Source: Sphingomonas montanisoli (lineage in GTDB: Bacteria > Pseudomonadota > Alphaproteobacteria > Sphingomonadales > Sphingomonadaceae). From it: a stretch of DNA of 64,000 nucleotides. Under the pieces are notes generated by a model. The model was not told where the DNA came from. It saw only the letters and a program-made list of their open reading frames with translations, and ran no database searches. Positions 17,356-27,568 of the stretch are shown here, one piece after another. Both the position numbers and the translations under genes were made by a program. The stretch is from positions 248,001-312,000 of the forward strand of contig NZ_VTOU01000004.1 of NCBI RefSeq assembly GCF_008274695.1, written 5' to 3'. Every line of letters starts with the position of its first letter. Within the stretch, counting starts at the first letter, position 1.

Positions 17356-18784
17356 GCTCGTCACGCTCCTGGTCGCCACGGCGCTCGGCGGCTGTTCGCT
17401 GTCGCCGCCGCATCGCGTGCCGCAACTGCCGACGCCGACGGTCTATCCGCCCGATTATTCGGCGGACCAGCCGGGGCGCGCCGCGGTGGATATCGGCTGG
17501 CAGGATTTCTTCGCCGATCCGCGTCTGCAGAAGCTGATTGCGCTTGCGCTCGAAAATAATCGCGACCTGCGGACCGCCGTCGCGCGGATCGATCAGGCGC
17601 GCGGCCAGTATCAGGTGCAGGGCGCCGATCGCTTCCCGACTCTCGAAGGTACCGGCAGCTACACCAAGAGCCGTACGCCGACTGCGACTTTCGGCGGCGG
17701 CAATTTCGGCACCGGCGGTGCGACTGGCTTCACGCAGGAAATCTATCGCGTCGGTATCGGCGTCACCTCGTTCGAACTCGATTTCTGGGGCCGTGTCCGT
17801 AATCTGACCGAGGCCGCGCGCGCGAACTATCTGTCGACCGTCGCGGCCGAGCGCGCCTTCCGGCTGTCGCTGATCCGCGACGTCGCGATCAACTATCTCA
17901 AGGCGCGCGAACTCGCCGAGCGGATCGTGATCGCCGAAGGAACGGTCAAGAGCCGCCAGGAAGGCTTGGGGATCGCCAAGAAGCGCCTCGATGCAGGCGT
18001 CACCTCCGCACTCGACTATCGCCAGAGCGAGACTTTGCTCACGCAGGCCGAGACCGAACTCGCCAACCTGAAGCTTCAGCGCGCACAGACCCGTAACTTC
18101 ACCTATGTTCTGGTCGGCACCGCCGCACCCGACGATCTGCCCGAAGCGCGGCCGATGGAAAATCAGGGCATCATCCGTGATATCGGCGCAGGCCTGCCCT
18201 CCGATCTGCTCGCCAATCGCCCCGACATCATCTCGGCCGAAGAGAGCCTGCGCGCGGCCGAGGCGAATATCGGCGTGGCGCGCGCCGCCTTCTTCCCGTC
18301 GATCACGCTGACGGGCAACTATGGCTGGGCATCGCCCGAGCTCGACGGGCTGGTAGGCAAGGACAATCGCAGCTGGAGCTTCGGTCCGTCGATCAACCTG
18401 CCGATCTTCGACTGGGGGCGCCGCACCGGTAACCTCAAGGTGTCGAAGGCGCAGAGCGAGATCGCACTCGCGGCCTATGAGAAGGCGATCCAGAGCGCAT
18501 TCCGCGAAGTGGCCGACGGCATTGCCGGGCGTCGCTTCCTGGCCGAGCAGATCGCCGCGCAGCAACGCGCGCTCGACGCGCAGCGCAACCTGGCCCACCT
18601 CGCGCGGCTGCGTTACCAGAATGGCGTGGCCCAATATATCGAGGTGCTCGACGCCGAACGTAACCTGTTCGACGCCGAACAGGCGATGATCAGCCTGCGC
18701 TCGTCCGAGCTTCAGAACCTGATCAGCCTTTACGTCGCGTTGGGTGGCGGCCTGGGCCGGCCCGAGCCGCTGCGGAAGCCCTAG
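17348..18784 (+). CDS. Outer-membrane efflux channel (NodT/OprM family lipoprotein)
   Basis: 478 residues from the ATG at 17348, which overlaps the pump stop; this start gives the lipoprotein signal MRKLVTLLVATALGGCSLSPP, and the longer frame from 17309 does not. Two outer-membrane efflux domains follow (about 55-240 and 265-450), with NRDLRTAVARIDQARGQYQVQGA and RPDIISAEESLRAAEANIGVARAAFFPSITL as characteristic helices. It completes the tripartite pump. Its stop codon shares the palindrome CTAG (18781-18784) with the stop of the convergent LysR gene. Confidence 0.94.
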   Translation: MRKLVTLLVATALGGCSLSPPHRVPQLPTPTVYPPDYSADQPGRAAVDIGWQDFFADPRLQKLIALALENNRDLRTAVARIDQARGQYQVQGADRFPTLEGTGSYTKSRTPTATFGGGNFGTGGATGFTQEIYRVGIGVTSFELDFWGRVRNLTEAARANYLSTVAAERAFRLSLIRDVAINYLKARELAERIVIAEGTVKSRQEGLGIAKKRLDAGVTSALDYRQSETLLTQAETELANLKLQRAQTRNFTYVLVGTAAPDDLPEARPMENQGIIRDIGAGLPSDLLANRPDIISAEESLRAAEANIGVARAAFFPSITLTGNYGWASPELDGLVGKDNRSWSFGPSINLPIFDWGRRTGNLKVSKAQSEIALAAYEKAIQSAFREVADGIAGRRFLAEQIAAQQRALDAQRNLAHLARLRYQNGVAQYIEVLDAERNLFDAEQAMISLRSSELQNLISLYVALGGGLGRPEPLRKP

Positions 18785-19659
18785 CGCTGCTCCCACGGCG
18801 CGACGGGTGACAGCAGCCCGCGCAGATAGTCGATGAAAGCGCGCGTCGCGGCGGTCGATCCCTCCACGCGCGGCCGCACCGCATAGATGCCGACATCGGA
18901 TGCCGTCGACAGTCCAGGCAGAATCTGCCGGAGCGCGCCGCTCGCCAGTTCTGCGTGCACATCCCACAAGGATCGCAGCGCGATCCCCATGCCCGCCAGC
19001 GCCAGTTCGCGCACCACCTCGCTCGAATTGGTGATGACATGCGAAGGTCCGTTGACGATCCCTTCGGCCAACCGCCACGGCAGCTGGCCTTCCGCTGCGA
19101 GGATGCGGTGCGCGTCGAGATCGCCGAGCGTCTTCGGCTCGCCCCGTGCGGCAAGATAGGCGGGAGCCGCGCATAGAACACGCGTACTGCCCGCCAGCCG
19201 GTCGGCCGCCGCATCCGGCGCAGCGGTGATCCGGATCGCGAGGTCGAAGCGTGTCGCCGCAAGGTCGACATAGGCGTCGGAAAGGTCGAGCGTGATCGCC
19301 ACGTCGGGGTGGAGATCGAGAAAACCTTTCAGCGCCGGCGCGACGTAGAGCCGTCCGAATGATGTCGGCGCGCTGATCCGCAGCGGTCCGGACGCGATGC
19401 GCGCAGGCTGCTTGGCGCGTGTCTCGGCATTTTGCCACGCATCCAGCACCACAATCATGTCGCGATAATAGGCCTCGCCGATGTGGGTGAGTTCGAAGCG
19501 TCGCGTCGTGCGATGCGCCAGCGCGACGCCCAGCCGTGTCTCAAGCCGTGACAGCCGCCGCGACACCAACGGCGCCGAAATGCCCAGCGCACGCGCGGCG
19601 GCGGCCAGGCTCCCGGCCTTCACCACCTCAACGAAAACCTCCGCGTCGGGATCTATCAT
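18781..19659 (-). CDS. LysR-family transcriptional regulator
   Basis: 292 residues. N-terminal winged helix-turn-helix (FVEVVKAGSLAAAARALGISAPLVSRRLSRLETRLGVALAHRTTRRFELT), then the periplasmic-binding-like effector domain (ASGPLRISAPTSFGRLYVAPALKGFL... LDLSDAYVDLAATRFDLAIRI). The pattern is that of the AaeR/DmlR-like subgroup. It is convergent with the efflux operon and divergent from glcB (92-base gap), so either may be its target; LysR proteins more often control the divergent neighbour. The effector is unknown. Confidence 0.92.
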   Translation of the reverse strand: MIDPDAEVFVEVVKAGSLAAAARALGISAPLVSRRLSRLETRLGVALAHRTTRRFELTHIGEAYYRDMIVVLDAWQNAETRAKQPARIASGPLRISAPTSFGRLYVAPALKGFLDLHPDVAITLDLSDAYVDLAATRFDLAIRITAAPDAAADRLAGSTRVLCAAPAYLAARGEPKTLGDLDAHRILAAEGQLPWRLAEGIVNGPSHVITNSSEVVRELALAGMGIALRSLWDVHAELASGALRQILPGLSTASDVGIYAVRPRVEGSTAATRAFIDYLRGLLSPVAPWEQR

Positions 19660-19751
19660 TCAGTACCCTGTTGCACGACTGACTTGCCTCTTTTGTGTCT
19701 AGTGCATCGATAGGGCTTTCGGTAGCCATCTTGCGCAGAGGAGATGCGACG

Positions 19752-21860
19752 ATGATCGACAAGAACGGGCTCAAGGTTTCCGACGTGCTGGTGCGCTTCA
19801 TCGAGGAGCAGGCGCTGCCCGGTACCGGCGTCGATCTCGCCGCTTTCTGGAAGGGCGCCGCCGATCTCTTCGCGACGCTCGCGCCGCAAAATCGCGCGCT
19901 CCTCGCCAAGCGCGACGATATCCAGGCGAAGATCGATGCGTGGCACACCGCGCGCAAGGGAACGCCGATCGATCAGGCGGAGTATCAAGCCTTCCTGCGC
20001 GACATCGGCTATCTGGTGCCCGAACCTGCGCCGTTCTCGGTGACCACGACCAATGTCGACCCCGAACTCGCGACGATGGCCGGCCCGCAGCTCGTCGTTC
20101 CCGTCCTCAACGATCGCTTCGTCCTCAACGCCGCCAATGCGCGCTGGGGCAGCCTCTACGACGCCTATTACGGGACCGATGCGCTGCCCGGCGCGGCGAA
20201 GCCCGGCGGCTATGATGCGGAGCGGGGCGCGCAGGTGATCGCCGCCGCCCGTGCCTTCCTCGACGATGCGGTGCCGCTCGCCAGCGGGTCGTGGAGCAAC
20301 TGGACCGGCGGCCTGCCCGATCTCAAGGCGGGCGACGTCGTCGGCTATCGCGGCACCAAGGATGCGCCTTCGGCGATCCTGATCCGGCACAACGGTCTGC
20401 ACATCGAACTCGTGATCGATCGCGCGCATCCGATCGGCAAGACCGATCCTGCCGGCCTCGCCGATGTCATCCTCGAAGCCGCGCTGACCACGATCGTCGA
20501 TCTCGAGGATTCGGTCGCCGCCGTGGATGCGGAGGACAAGGTCGCGGCCTACACCAACTGGCTCGGTCTGATGAAGGGCGATCTGGAAGCGCGCTTCGAC
20601 AAGGGCGGCAAGACGATGACCCGCGCGCTCGATCCCGATCGCGAATGGACCGCGCCCGACGGCACCGCCTTCACGTTGCCCGGCCGCAGCGTCATGCTCG
20701 TTCGCAATGTCGGCCATTTGATGACGACCCCGGCCGTCCTGCTCGCGGACGGCAGCGAGGCGCCCGAGGGCATCCTCGACGGCATCGTCACCAGCCTGAT
20801 CGCGATCCACGATCTGAAGAAGGCCGGCCGCTTCACCAACAGCCGCGCCGGTTCGGTCTATATCGTGAAGCCCAAGATGCACGGGCCGGAGGAAACCGCC
20901 TTCGCAAATCGCCTGTTCGACGCGGTCGAGGATCTGCTCGGCCTCGCGCGCCACACCGTGAAGATCGGCGTGATGGACGAGGAGCGCCGCACCTCGGCAA
21001 ATCTCGCCGCCTGTATCGAGGCGGTGAAGGGCCGCGTCATCTTCATCAACACCGGCTTCCTCGATCGCACGGGCGACGAGATGCACACATCGATGCAGGC
21101 CGGCCCGATGATCCCGAAGGCCGAGATGAAGACGAGCGCCTGGATCCAGTCCTATGAGGCACGCAACGTCGCGATCGGCCTGGCCTGCGGCCTCAGCGGC
21201 AAGGCGCAGATCGGCAAGGGCATGTGGGCGATGCCCGATCGCATGGCCGACATGCTCGATCAGAAGATCGGCCACCCGAAAACCGGCGCCAACACCGCCT
21301 GGGTTCCGTCGCCGACCGCCGCGATCCTGCACGCGACTCACTATCACAAGCTCGACGTGTTCGCGCGGCAGGCGGAGGTCGCCGCCGAGGCGACGCCTGC
21401 GCTCGACAAGCTCCTGACCGTCCCGCTCGCCGAACCCGGCCGCAACTGGACCGCCGAGGAGGTGTCGCGCGAACTCGATAACAATGCCCAGGGCATCCTC
21501 GGCTATGTCGTGCGCTGGATCGATGCCGGAGTCGGCTGTTCGAAGGTGCCCGACATCAACGATGTCGGCCTGATGGAAGACCGCGCGACCTTGCGTATCT
21601 CGTCGCAGCATATGGCCAACTGGCTGCTTCACGGTGTCTGTACCGCCGAACAGGTCGATGCCGCGCTCCAGCGCATGGCGGTGAAGGTCGACGCACAGAA
21701 TGCAGGCGATGCGGATTATGAGCCGCTGGCCCCCGGCTATGACGGCATCGCGTACAAGGCCGCCCGCGCGCTGGTGTTCGAAGGCGTCGAACAGCCCAAT
21801 GGCTATACCGAGCCGCTGCTCCACAAGTTCCGCCAGTTGAAGAAGGCGGAACACGCGTAA
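19752..21860 (+). CDS. glcB: Malate synthase G
   Basis: 702 residues from the ATG at 19752, with AGAGGAG eight bases upstream; a start at 19695 would add an unrelated leader. It condenses glyoxylate and acetyl-CoA to malate in the glyoxylate bypass. Family markers: [14 protein letters not shown] with the active-site arginine, [21 protein letters not shown], and [27 protein letters not shown] with the catalytic aspartate region. Length matches the monomeric G form (about 720). No isocitrate lyase gene is in the window. It is followed by a hairpin repeat that may end transcription. Confidence 0.96.
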   Translation: MIDKNGLKVSDVLVRFIEEQALPGTGVDLAAFWKGAADLFATLAPQNRALLAKRDDIQAKIDAWHTARKGTPIDQAEYQAFLRDIGYLVPEPAPFSVTTTNVDPELATMAGPQLVVPVLNDRFVLNAANARWGSLYDAYYGTDALPGAAKPGGYDAERGAQVIAAARAFLDDAVPLASGSWSNWTGGLPDLKAGDVVGYRGTKDAPSAILIRHNGLHIELVIDRAHPIGKTDPAGLADVILEAALTTIVDLEDSVAAVDAEDKVAAYTNWLGLMKGDLEARFDKGGKTMTRALDPDREWTAPDGTAFTLPGRSVMLVRNVGHLMTTPAVLLADGSEAPEGILDGIVTSLIAIHDLKKAGRFTNSRAGSVYIVKPKMHGPEETAFANRLFDAVEDLLGLARHTVKIGVMDEERRTSANLAACIEAVKGRVIFINTGFLDRTGDEMHTSMQAGPMIPKAEMKTSAWIQSYEARNVAIGLACGLSGKAQIGKGMWAMPDRMADMLDQKIGHPKTGANTAWVPSPTAAILHATHYHKLDVFARQAEVAAEATPALDKLLTVPLAEPGRNWTAEEVSRELDNNAQGILGYVVRWIDAGVGCSKVPDINDVGLMEDRATLRISSQHMANWLLHGVCTAEQVDAALQRMAVKVDAQNAGDADYEPLAPGYDGIAYKAARALVFEGVEQPNGYTEPLLHKFRQLKKAEHA

Positions 21861-21862
21861 AA

Positions 21863-21984
21863 AATCCTCCCCGGGACGGGGAGGGGGACCAGCGAAGCTG
21901 GTGGAGGGGGGCAGAGATTAGGCGCAGCGTCTGCGACCAACCCCCTCCGTCGCCTTCGGCGCCACCTCCCCGTATCGGGAGGAC
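21863..21984. repeat. CCTCCCCG hairpin repeat, convergent-junction copy 1
   Basis: Begins aatcctccccgggacgggga with arms CCTCCCCG/CGGGGAGG, and ends ccacctccccg..cgggaggac. The central part carries GGTGGAGGGGG and its partner CCCCCTCC. Its last base is next to the stop codon of the metallopeptidase gene, so the whole 121-base gap between two convergent genes is this repeat. The same repeat fills the only other similar junction at 36574-36698. Confidence 0.85.
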
Positions 21985-23057
21985 TAAGAGGTTCGAGCCC
22001 CCATCAGCAGGCGGTTCACGAAGTCGAGCTTCGCAGTGATCGCCTCGCTGATATGAAACGGATAGAGGTCCGCCTGCCCCATCGATCGATTGATCGCATT
22101 CTCCGCAAAGGCGAACGGACGCCATTCGTTGACCAGCGTCTGCGTGTCGGCGGTATAGGGATCGAAGTCGATCGACGGCTCCCAGTCTTCACCGGGCCAG
22201 TTGGTCAGGCGCATCCCGAATCCGCCTATCGTCGCCAGTGCATCCTTGATGTGCAGCAGGTGTGCGAAGGTTTCCGCGAAATCCTCCCACGGATGCATCG
22301 TCGCATAGGCACTGACATAATCGGTGGTCCAACCACCACCCTCCGATCCGTAATGCTTCTCGCGTGCCTCGTCATAGCTCATCGTGTCGTCGCCGAAGAG
22401 CGCGCGGCATTCGGCCAGCTTCTCCGGGTCACCCTCGATCAGGCGCGCCCAGTAATAATGGCCGATCTCATGCCGGAAATGGCCGAGCAGGGTGCGATAG
22501 GGCTCGCCCAGGCTGTTGCGCATCGCCTCGCGCTTCGCGTCGTCGGCTTCCATGACGTTGAGCGTGATCAGGCCGGCTTCGTGCCCTGTCGTGATCTGGA
22601 CGTTTCCGCTCTCTTCGCCGATCGGATCGTACAGAAAGGCGAAGGCGAGGCCGAAGCTGCCGTTTTCGGTGGCCTCGTTCATCGTCTCGCACGGTAGGCG
22701 CAGTGCGATGATCTCCTGAATCAGCCGCCGCTTCGCCGCTTCGATCTTGCCCCAGCGTTCGGGCACCTGCGGGCCGGACAGATCGGGGATCGTGCTGTTG
22801 TATCGGCAGGCGCGGCAAAAGGGCGTGCTGTCGGTCGTCGACACCAGCCAGTTGCAGATTTCGTAGGCATTGTTGTTCGCGCAAACGACCACGTCATGCG
22901 CCTCGGCTTGCGCGTCGCGCCACGTCGTCGCGCCGTCGCCCAGGAACAGGAAAGTGTTGGCTGCGGGATCATAACCCAGTGTGAAGGCGCATGCGGGGCA
23001 CACCCGCGCTTCGAAATGGAGGAGTCGTGAGCAGTTCGGGCACTGATAGGGCGCCAT
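21984..23057 (-). CDS. Zinc-ribbon putative metallopeptidase (Peptidase_Mx-like)
   Basis: 357 residues. The N-terminus is a zinc ribbon (YQCPNCSRLL, then RVCPACAF) and a second Cys pair occurs later (FCRACR). The catalytic-type motif HEIGHYYW (about residues 215-222) and a downstream glutamate-containing helix (PWEDFAETFAHLLHI) form a gluzincin-like site. I recognise this as the putative zinc-binding metallopeptidase family; substrate unknown. No signal peptide, so cytosolic. It is convergent with glcB and divergent from the CbpA-like gene. Confidence 0.85.
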   Translation of the reverse strand: MAPYQCPNCSRLLHFEARVCPACAFTLGYDPAANTFLFLGDGATTWRDAQAEAHDVVVCANNNAYEICNWLVSTTDSTPFCRACRYNSTIPDLSGPQVPERWGKIEAAKRRLIQEIIALRLPCETMNEATENGSFGLAFAFLYDPIGEESGNVQITTGHEAGLITLNVMEADDAKREAMRNSLGEPYRTLLGHFRHEIGHYYWARLIEGDPEKLAECRALFGDDTMSYDEAREKHYGSEGGGWTTDYVSAYATMHPWEDFAETFAHLLHIKDALATIGGFGMRLTNWPGEDWEPSIDFDPYTADTQTLVNEWRPFAFAENAINRSMGQADLYPFHISEAITAKLDFVNRLLMGARTS

Positions 23058-23180
23058 AAATGGTCAACTCGCTTGTGGTCAGGAGATTTCGGACGCAGAA
23101 CGCCGCGTGAGGTGCGCGGTTGCGACCGCGCACCACCATTTTTTCACTTGCGCTATGGCAAGCCGATGCACATCTGATCT

Positions 23181-23196
23181 GTTGCATAATTGCAAC
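23181..23196. promoter_or_regulatory. Inverted repeat GTTGCATAATTGCAAC
   Basis: Six-base arms GTTGCA/TGCAAC around taat, 17 bases before the ATG at 23213. It overlaps the place where a ribosome site or promoter would sit, so it could be an operator. The half-site recurs at 11278-11292. No known regulator is assigned. Confidence 0.4.
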
Positions 23197-23212
23197 AGGG
23201 TGCGTTCACGGG

Positions 23213-24193
23213 ATGACGACGGACACGATGGCTGATCTCTATTCGAAGCTGGGCATCAAGCGCGGGGCGGACGAGGCCGAGATCAAGAAGGCCTATCGCA
23301 AGCTCGCCAAGGAGCTTCACCCCGATCGCAACAAGGACAATCCCAAGGCGACCGAGAAATTCGCCGAGGTGACGCAGGCCTATGACCTGTTGTCCGATCG
23401 CGACAAACGCGCGCAATATGATCGTGGCGAGATTGACGAGCAGGGCAATCCGCGCGGTCCGTTCGGCTTTGGCGGGCGCGGCGGCGGCGGCGGTTTCCAT
23501 CCGGGCGGTGGCCCGGGCGGCGCGGGCGGATTCGACTTCAGCGATGGCGGCGCCGATTTCGGCGATATCTTCGAAGGCATTTTCGGTCGCTCGCGCGGGG
23601 CTGGCGGCGCGGGCCCACGCCCGGGCGGCTTCGGCGGATTTTCGACGCAGGGTGGGGGGCGGCCGATCCGCGGCGCGGATGTGTCCTATCGCCTCGCCGT
23701 GCCCTTCGAGGATGCGGCCGCGCTCAACGCACAGCGCGTGACGCTGTCGAGTGGCAAGACGATCGACGTCAAGCTTCCCAATGGCGTCGAGACCGGCACG
23801 CAGATGCGGCTGGGCGGGCAGGGCGATCCCGGTCCTGCAGGCAATGGCGATGCGATCGTCACGGTCGACATCCGCCCGCATCGCTTCTTCAAGCGCGATG
23901 AGGACGATGTCCGCCTCGATCTGCCCGTCGGCATCGACGAAGCGGTGCTGGGTGCGAAGGTGAAGGTGCCGACGGTCGACGGTGCGGTGATGTTGTCGAT
24001 CCCGCCCAACACCAGCTCGGGCAAGACGCTGCGCCTCAAGGGCAAGGGCTTCCATCGCAAGGATGGTTCGCGCGGGGACCAACTCGTCACGGTGATGATC
24101 GACGTGCCCGCCGACGATGCGGAGCTGAAAGCGTTCGTCGAAGGCTGGGCCGCGAAGGAAGGCCGCAACCCGAGGGCTAATCTCGGCGTTTGA
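23213..24193 (+). CDS. CbpA-like DnaJ-family co-chaperone (no zinc fingers)
   Basis: 326 residues from the ATG at 23213; a second ATG at 23228 would also keep the J-domain. J-domain at about 5-70 with the essential HPD in KELHPDRNKD. Then a glycine/phenylalanine region very rich in G (GFGGRGGGGGFHPGGGPGGAGGF), and the C-terminal substrate-binding barrels (ADVSYRLAVPFEDAAAL, VDIRPHRFFKRDEDDVRLDLPVGIDEAVLG, LRLKGKGF). It lacks the CxxCxGxG repeats of DnaJ, so it is a class B partner of DnaK. A palindrome lies just upstream. It is followed by a YihY gene. Confidence 0.92.
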   Translation: MTTDTMADLYSKLGIKRGADEAEIKKAYRKLAKELHPDRNKDNPKATEKFAEVTQAYDLLSDRDKRAQYDRGEIDEQGNPRGPFGFGGRGGGGGFHPGGGPGGAGGFDFSDGGADFGDIFEGIFGRSRGAGGAGPRPGGFGGFSTQGGGRPIRGADVSYRLAVPFEDAAALNAQRVTLSSGKTIDVKLPNGVETGTQMRLGGQGDPGPAGNGDAIVTVDIRPHRFFKRDEDDVRLDLPVGIDEAVLGAKVKVPTVDGAVMLSIPPNTSSGKTLRLKGKGFHRKDGSRGDQLVTVMIDVPADDAELKAFVEGWAAKEGRNPRANLGV

Positions 24194-24218
24194 GGCGCAG
24201 GCTGACAGGGACGGACGC

Positions 24219-25145
24219 TTGCTGAACGAAACACCGGAAGCGCGCAGCAAGCGCCCGCTCGAACGACATCTCGCGGAAATGCGGCCCGGCGGTCGTATTT
24301 ATGCAGTGTTCAAGCGCGCTGCGGTCGGCGTGTATATCGAAGGCTTCATCCACGCGGGCAACATCGCCTATCTGGCGATCCTGACGATGTTTCCCTTCTT
24401 CATCGTCATGACCGCGCTGGCCCAGCTCTTCGGGCGCCAGCCCGACGTGCAGCAGGCGCTCCACGGCTTTCTCGCCACCCTGCCGCGTTCGGTGTCCGAA
24501 CTGGTGTCGCAACCGATCATGGAGGTGCTCAAGGCGTCCGATGCGGGCGGTGCGGTGCTGTGGCTGGGCTGTATCGTCGGGCTGTGGACGGTGGGCAGCT
24601 TCGTCGAAACGATCCGCGACATCCTCTATCGCGCCTACGGCGTGAAGCCGAGCCGCAGCTTCCTGCAATATCGTGCGGGTTCGATCGCGATCATCATCGT
24701 GTCGGTGATCCTGGCCATGGCGGCGTTCAGCGCGCAGCTGATCCTGACCGGCGTCGAACAGTTCGTCTGGCGCATCCTGCCCTTTTCGGATCGGCTCCAG
24801 CCGCTGATCAGCCTGTCGCGCATCGCCCCGCTCGGCATGCTGATCGTGGCGCTTTACGGCCTGTTCGTGTCGCTCACGCCATCCAAATATCGCATGTCGG
24901 CCAGCCCCAAATGGCCCGGCGCCTTGTTCACGGCTGTCTGGTGGATCGCGGTGACGCTGCTGTTACCGGTGTTCCTCGGCATGATGGGCGGCTATGGGCG
25001 AACCTATGGCAGTCTCGCGGGGGTTATCGTGACGCTGCTGTTCTTCTGGCTGGTGGGCCTGGGCCTTGTTTTCGGTGCTCACCTGAACGCGGCTCTAGCC
25101 GAAGGGACCGATCCTTCGGTAAAGGGACCGCCAGGGACCGAATAA
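24219..25145 (+). CDS. YihY/BrkB family inner-membrane protein
   Basis: 308 residues with a TTG start at 24219. About six hydrophobic segments, including IAYLAILTMFPFFIVMTALAQLF, AVLWLGCIVGLWTVGSF, GSIAIIIVSVILAMAAFSAQLIL and GVIVTLLFFWLVGLGLVFGAHLNAAL. The family is widespread and was once called RNase BN by mistake; its function is unknown. The gap to the previous gene is 25 bases and to fabI 10 bases, so it belongs to the same transcription unit. The C-terminal tail is polar and short. Confidence 0.88.
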   Translation: MLNETPEARSKRPLERHLAEMRPGGRIYAVFKRAAVGVYIEGFIHAGNIAYLAILTMFPFFIVMTALAQLFGRQPDVQQALHGFLATLPRSVSELVSQPIMEVLKASDAGGAVLWLGCIVGLWTVGSFVETIRDILYRAYGVKPSRSFLQYRAGSIAIIIVSVILAMAAFSAQLILTGVEQFVWRILPFSDRLQPLISLSRIAPLGMLIVALYGLFVSLTPSKYRMSASPKWPGALFTAVWWIAVTLLLPVFLGMMGGYGRTYGSLAGVIVTLLFFWLVGLGLVFGAHLNAALAEGTDPSVKGPPGTE

Positions 25146-25155
25146 GGGAGGAAAC

Positions 25156-25959
25156 GTGTCCGGCCTGATGCAGGGAAAACGCGGGCTCATCATGGGGCTC
25201 GCCAACGATAAGTCACTCGCCTGGGGTATTGCCAAGGCGCTGCGGGAGCACGGCGCCGAACTGGCCTTTTCCTATCAGGGTGACGCGATCCTGAAGCGCG
25301 TGAAGCCGCTGGCCGAACAGCTCGGCTCCGACACGCTGATCGATTGCGACGTCGCCGACATGGCGGCACTCGACGTTGCGTTCGATGAGCTGAAGGCGAA
25401 ATGGCCGACGATCGATTTCGTCGTTCACGCGATCGGCTTTTCGGACAAGAGCCAGCTGCGCGGGAAGTTTTACGACACCACGCTCGACAATTTCCTGATG
25501 ACGATGAACATCTCGGCCTATTCGCTGGTCGCGGTGGCGCAGCGCGCGCGGGCGATGATGCCGAACGGCGGGTCGATCCTGACGTTGACCTATTACGGCG
25601 CCGAAAAGGTGATCCCGCACTATAACGTGATGGGCGTCGCCAAGGCTGCGCTGGAGACGAGCGTGAAGTATCTCGCGGTCGATCTCGGCCCGGAAAACAT
25701 CCGCATCAATGCGATCTCGGCCGGCCCGATCCAGACGCTCGCCGCGCGCGGCATCGGCGACTTCAACTACATCCTCAAGTGGAACGAGCTGAACGCACCC
25801 CTGCGCCGGACCGTGACGATCGAGGATGTCGGCGGCGCGGGACTCTACATGCTGTCCGATCTGTCGTCGGGCGTGACCGGTGAGATCCACCATGTCGATG
25901 CCGGCTACAACGTCATCGGCATGAAAGCCGAGGACGCCCCGGATATCGCCTTGGCGTGA
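25156..25959 (+). CDS. fabI: Enoyl-ACP reductase (NADH), FabI
   Basis: 267 residues with a GTG start at 25156 behind GGGAGGAAAC. It reduces trans-2-enoyl-ACP in the last step of each fatty acid elongation cycle. SDR fold with the FabI form of the NAD site (GLANDKSLAWGIA, about 14-26), and the catalytic Tyr-x6-Lys in YNVMGVAKAALE. The HAIGFSDKSQLRGKFYDTT stretch and the ISAGPIQTLAARGI loop are typical of FabI, and triclosan sensitivity would be expected from the family. It overlaps the GNAT gene by 4 bases. Confidence 0.95.
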   Translation: MSGLMQGKRGLIMGLANDKSLAWGIAKALREHGAELAFSYQGDAILKRVKPLAEQLGSDTLIDCDVADMAALDVAFDELKAKWPTIDFVVHAIGFSDKSQLRGKFYDTTLDNFLMTMNISAYSLVAVAQRARAMMPNGGSILTLTYYGAEKVIPHYNVMGVAKAALETSVKYLAVDLGPENIRINAISAGPIQTLAARGIGDFNYILKWNELNAPLRRTVTIEDVGGAGLYMLSDLSSGVTGEIHHVDAGYNVIGMKAEDAPDIALA

Positions 25960-26486
25960 GCGACACGATCGAGATCCGCCCTGCGCGCGGTGAGGATGTC
26001 GCCGCGATCGACGGGTTGTTCCTGCGCACCTTTCCGGCGCCCGAGGAGGCGCGGCTGGTGCGGGATCTGTGCATCGACGGCGATATGGTGCTGATGCTCG
26101 TGGCGACCGAGGAGTACGGGACCGTCGTCGGATCGGTCGCGTTCAGCCGGATGGCCGTCGAGGTCAACGCCAAGTCGGTTCCCTCGGTCGCGCTGGCGCC
26201 CGTGGCGGTGGAGCGCGACTATCGCCGGCAGGGGATCGCCGAGGCGCTGATCCAGGCGGGGCTCGAACGGCTGGAGCAGGAGGGGGTCGTCCTCTGTTTC
26301 GTGCTGGGCGAGCCGGACTATTACGGTCGTTTCGGCTTCGCGGCGGATGTGGCTTCGGGCTTCGAAAGCCCCTATGCGGGCGACTATTTCATGGCGACGC
26401 CGCTGCAGGGCGGCCTGATCCCCTGCGGTGTGCGGGGGCGGGCCGATCATGCTGGGGCCTTCGCGCGACTGGGACAAGCAGAGTGA
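25956..26486 (+). CDS. GNAT-family N-acetyltransferase (YhbS-like)
   Basis: 176 residues from a GTG that overlaps the fabI stop (GTGA). The acetyl-CoA site is [13 protein letters not shown]-like ([23 protein letters not shown], about 85-107), followed by the PDYYGRFGF motif. The family acetylates small molecules or proteins, and the substrate is not shown. The tight packing fabI-GNAT-aroC (4-base overlaps on both sides) shows a single operon. Confidence 0.88.
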   Translation: MSDTIEIRPARGEDVAAIDGLFLRTFPAPEEARLVRDLCIDGDMVLMLVATEEYGTVVGSVAFSRMAVEVNAKSVPSVALAPVAVERDYRRQGIAEALIQAGLERLEQEGVVLCFVLGEPDYYGRFGFAADVASGFESPYAGDYFMATPLQGGLIPCGVRGRADHAGAFARLGQAE

Positions 26487-27568
26487 GCTTCAACAGCTTC
26501 GGCCGGGTTTTCCGTTTCACGACCTGGGGCGAATCCCACGGGCCGGCGATCGGCGCGGTCGTCGACGGCTGTCCTCCGGGCCTCGAACTGGCCGAAGCCG
26601 ATATCCAGCCCTGGCTCGACAAGCGCCGCCCGGGTACCTCGCGCTTCACCACGCAGCGGCAGGAGCCCGATCAGGTCCGCATCCTCTCCGGTGTGTTCGA
26701 AGGGCGCACCACCGGCACACCGATCAGCCTGATGATCGAGAATGTCGACCAGCGATCGAAGGATTATTCCGAAGTCGCGCTCGCCTATCGCCCCGGCCAT
26801 GCCGATTACGCCTATGACGCCAAATATGGCTTTCGCGACTATCGCGGCGGCGGGCGTTCCTCGGCGCGCGAGACGGCGTCTCGGGTCGCGGCGGCTGCGG
26901 TCGCGCGTCTGGCGATCCCCGAAATCCGCATCCGCGCCTATCTGGTCGAACTGGGCGGCGACGCGATCGATCGTGCGGGTTTCGACGATGCGGCGATCGA
27001 CGAAAACCCTTTCTTCTGCCCCGACCGTGCAGCAGCGACGCGCTGGGAGGCGATCGTCGACGATGCGCGCAAAGCCGGATCGTCGGTCGGTGCGGTCGTC
27101 GAATGCGTCGCGGAGGGCGTGCCCGCCGGCTGGGGCGCGCCGCTTTACGCCAAGCTCGACAGCGAACTGGCGGCGGCGATGATGAGCATCAATGCGGTGA
27201 AGGGCGTCGAGATCGGCGACGGCTTCGCGGCTGCGCGCCTGACCGGCGAAACCAACGCCGATCCGATGCGGCCTCGCCAAGAATCAGAGGGCAATGACGG
27301 CAAGCCCGTATTCCTCGCCAACCATGCGGGCGGCATCGCGGGCGGCATCGCGACCGGTCAGCCGATCGTGCTGCGCGTCGCGCTCAAACCCACCTCATCG
27401 ATCCTCACCCATGTCGAGACGATCGACCGTGAAGGTAACGCTGCCGAGATCCGCACGAAGGGCCGCCACGACCCCTGCGTCGGCATCCGCGCCGCGCCCG
27501 TTGTCGAGGCGATGATGGCGCTGGTGCTGGCCGACCAGAAGCTGCTGCACCGCGCACAGATCGGCTGA
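26483..27568 (+). CDS. aroC: Chorismate synthase
   Basis: 361 residues from a GTG at 26483 overlapping the GNAT stop; there is no better start downstream before the conserved GESHG. It makes chorismate from EPSP using reduced FMN, ending the shikimate pathway. Signatures: [18 protein letters not shown] (about 14-31), then [37 protein letters not shown], and ISGGxxxG-like [13 protein letters not shown]. Length is usual for the family. The stop overlaps the acylphosphatase start by one base. Confidence 0.97.
   Translation: MSFNSFGRVFRFTTWGESHGPAIGAVVDGCPPGLELAEADIQPWLDKRRPGTSRFTTQRQEPDQVRILSGVFEGRTTGTPISLMIENVDQRSKDYSEVALAYRPGHADYAYDAKYGFRDYRGGGRSSARETASRVAAAAVARLAIPEIRIRAYLVELGGDAIDRAGFDDAAIDENPFFCPDRAAATRWEAIVDDARKAGSSVGAVVECVAEGVPAGWGAPLYAKLDSELAAAMMSINAVKGVEIGDGFAAARLTGETNADPMRPRQESEGNDGKPVFLANHAGGIAGGIATGQPIVLRVALKPTSSILTHVETIDREGNAAEIRTKGRHDPCVGIRAAPVVEAMMALVLADQKLLHRAQIG

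Noticed and set aside
15061-17379. A 772-codon minus-strand frame opposite the RND pump
   Set aside because: Arg/His-rich shadow of the pump gene with no motif.
17267-19438. A 723-codon minus-strand frame opposite the efflux channel and merging with the LysR gene
   Set aside because: Composition is antisense-like and only the true LysR frame shows family motifs.
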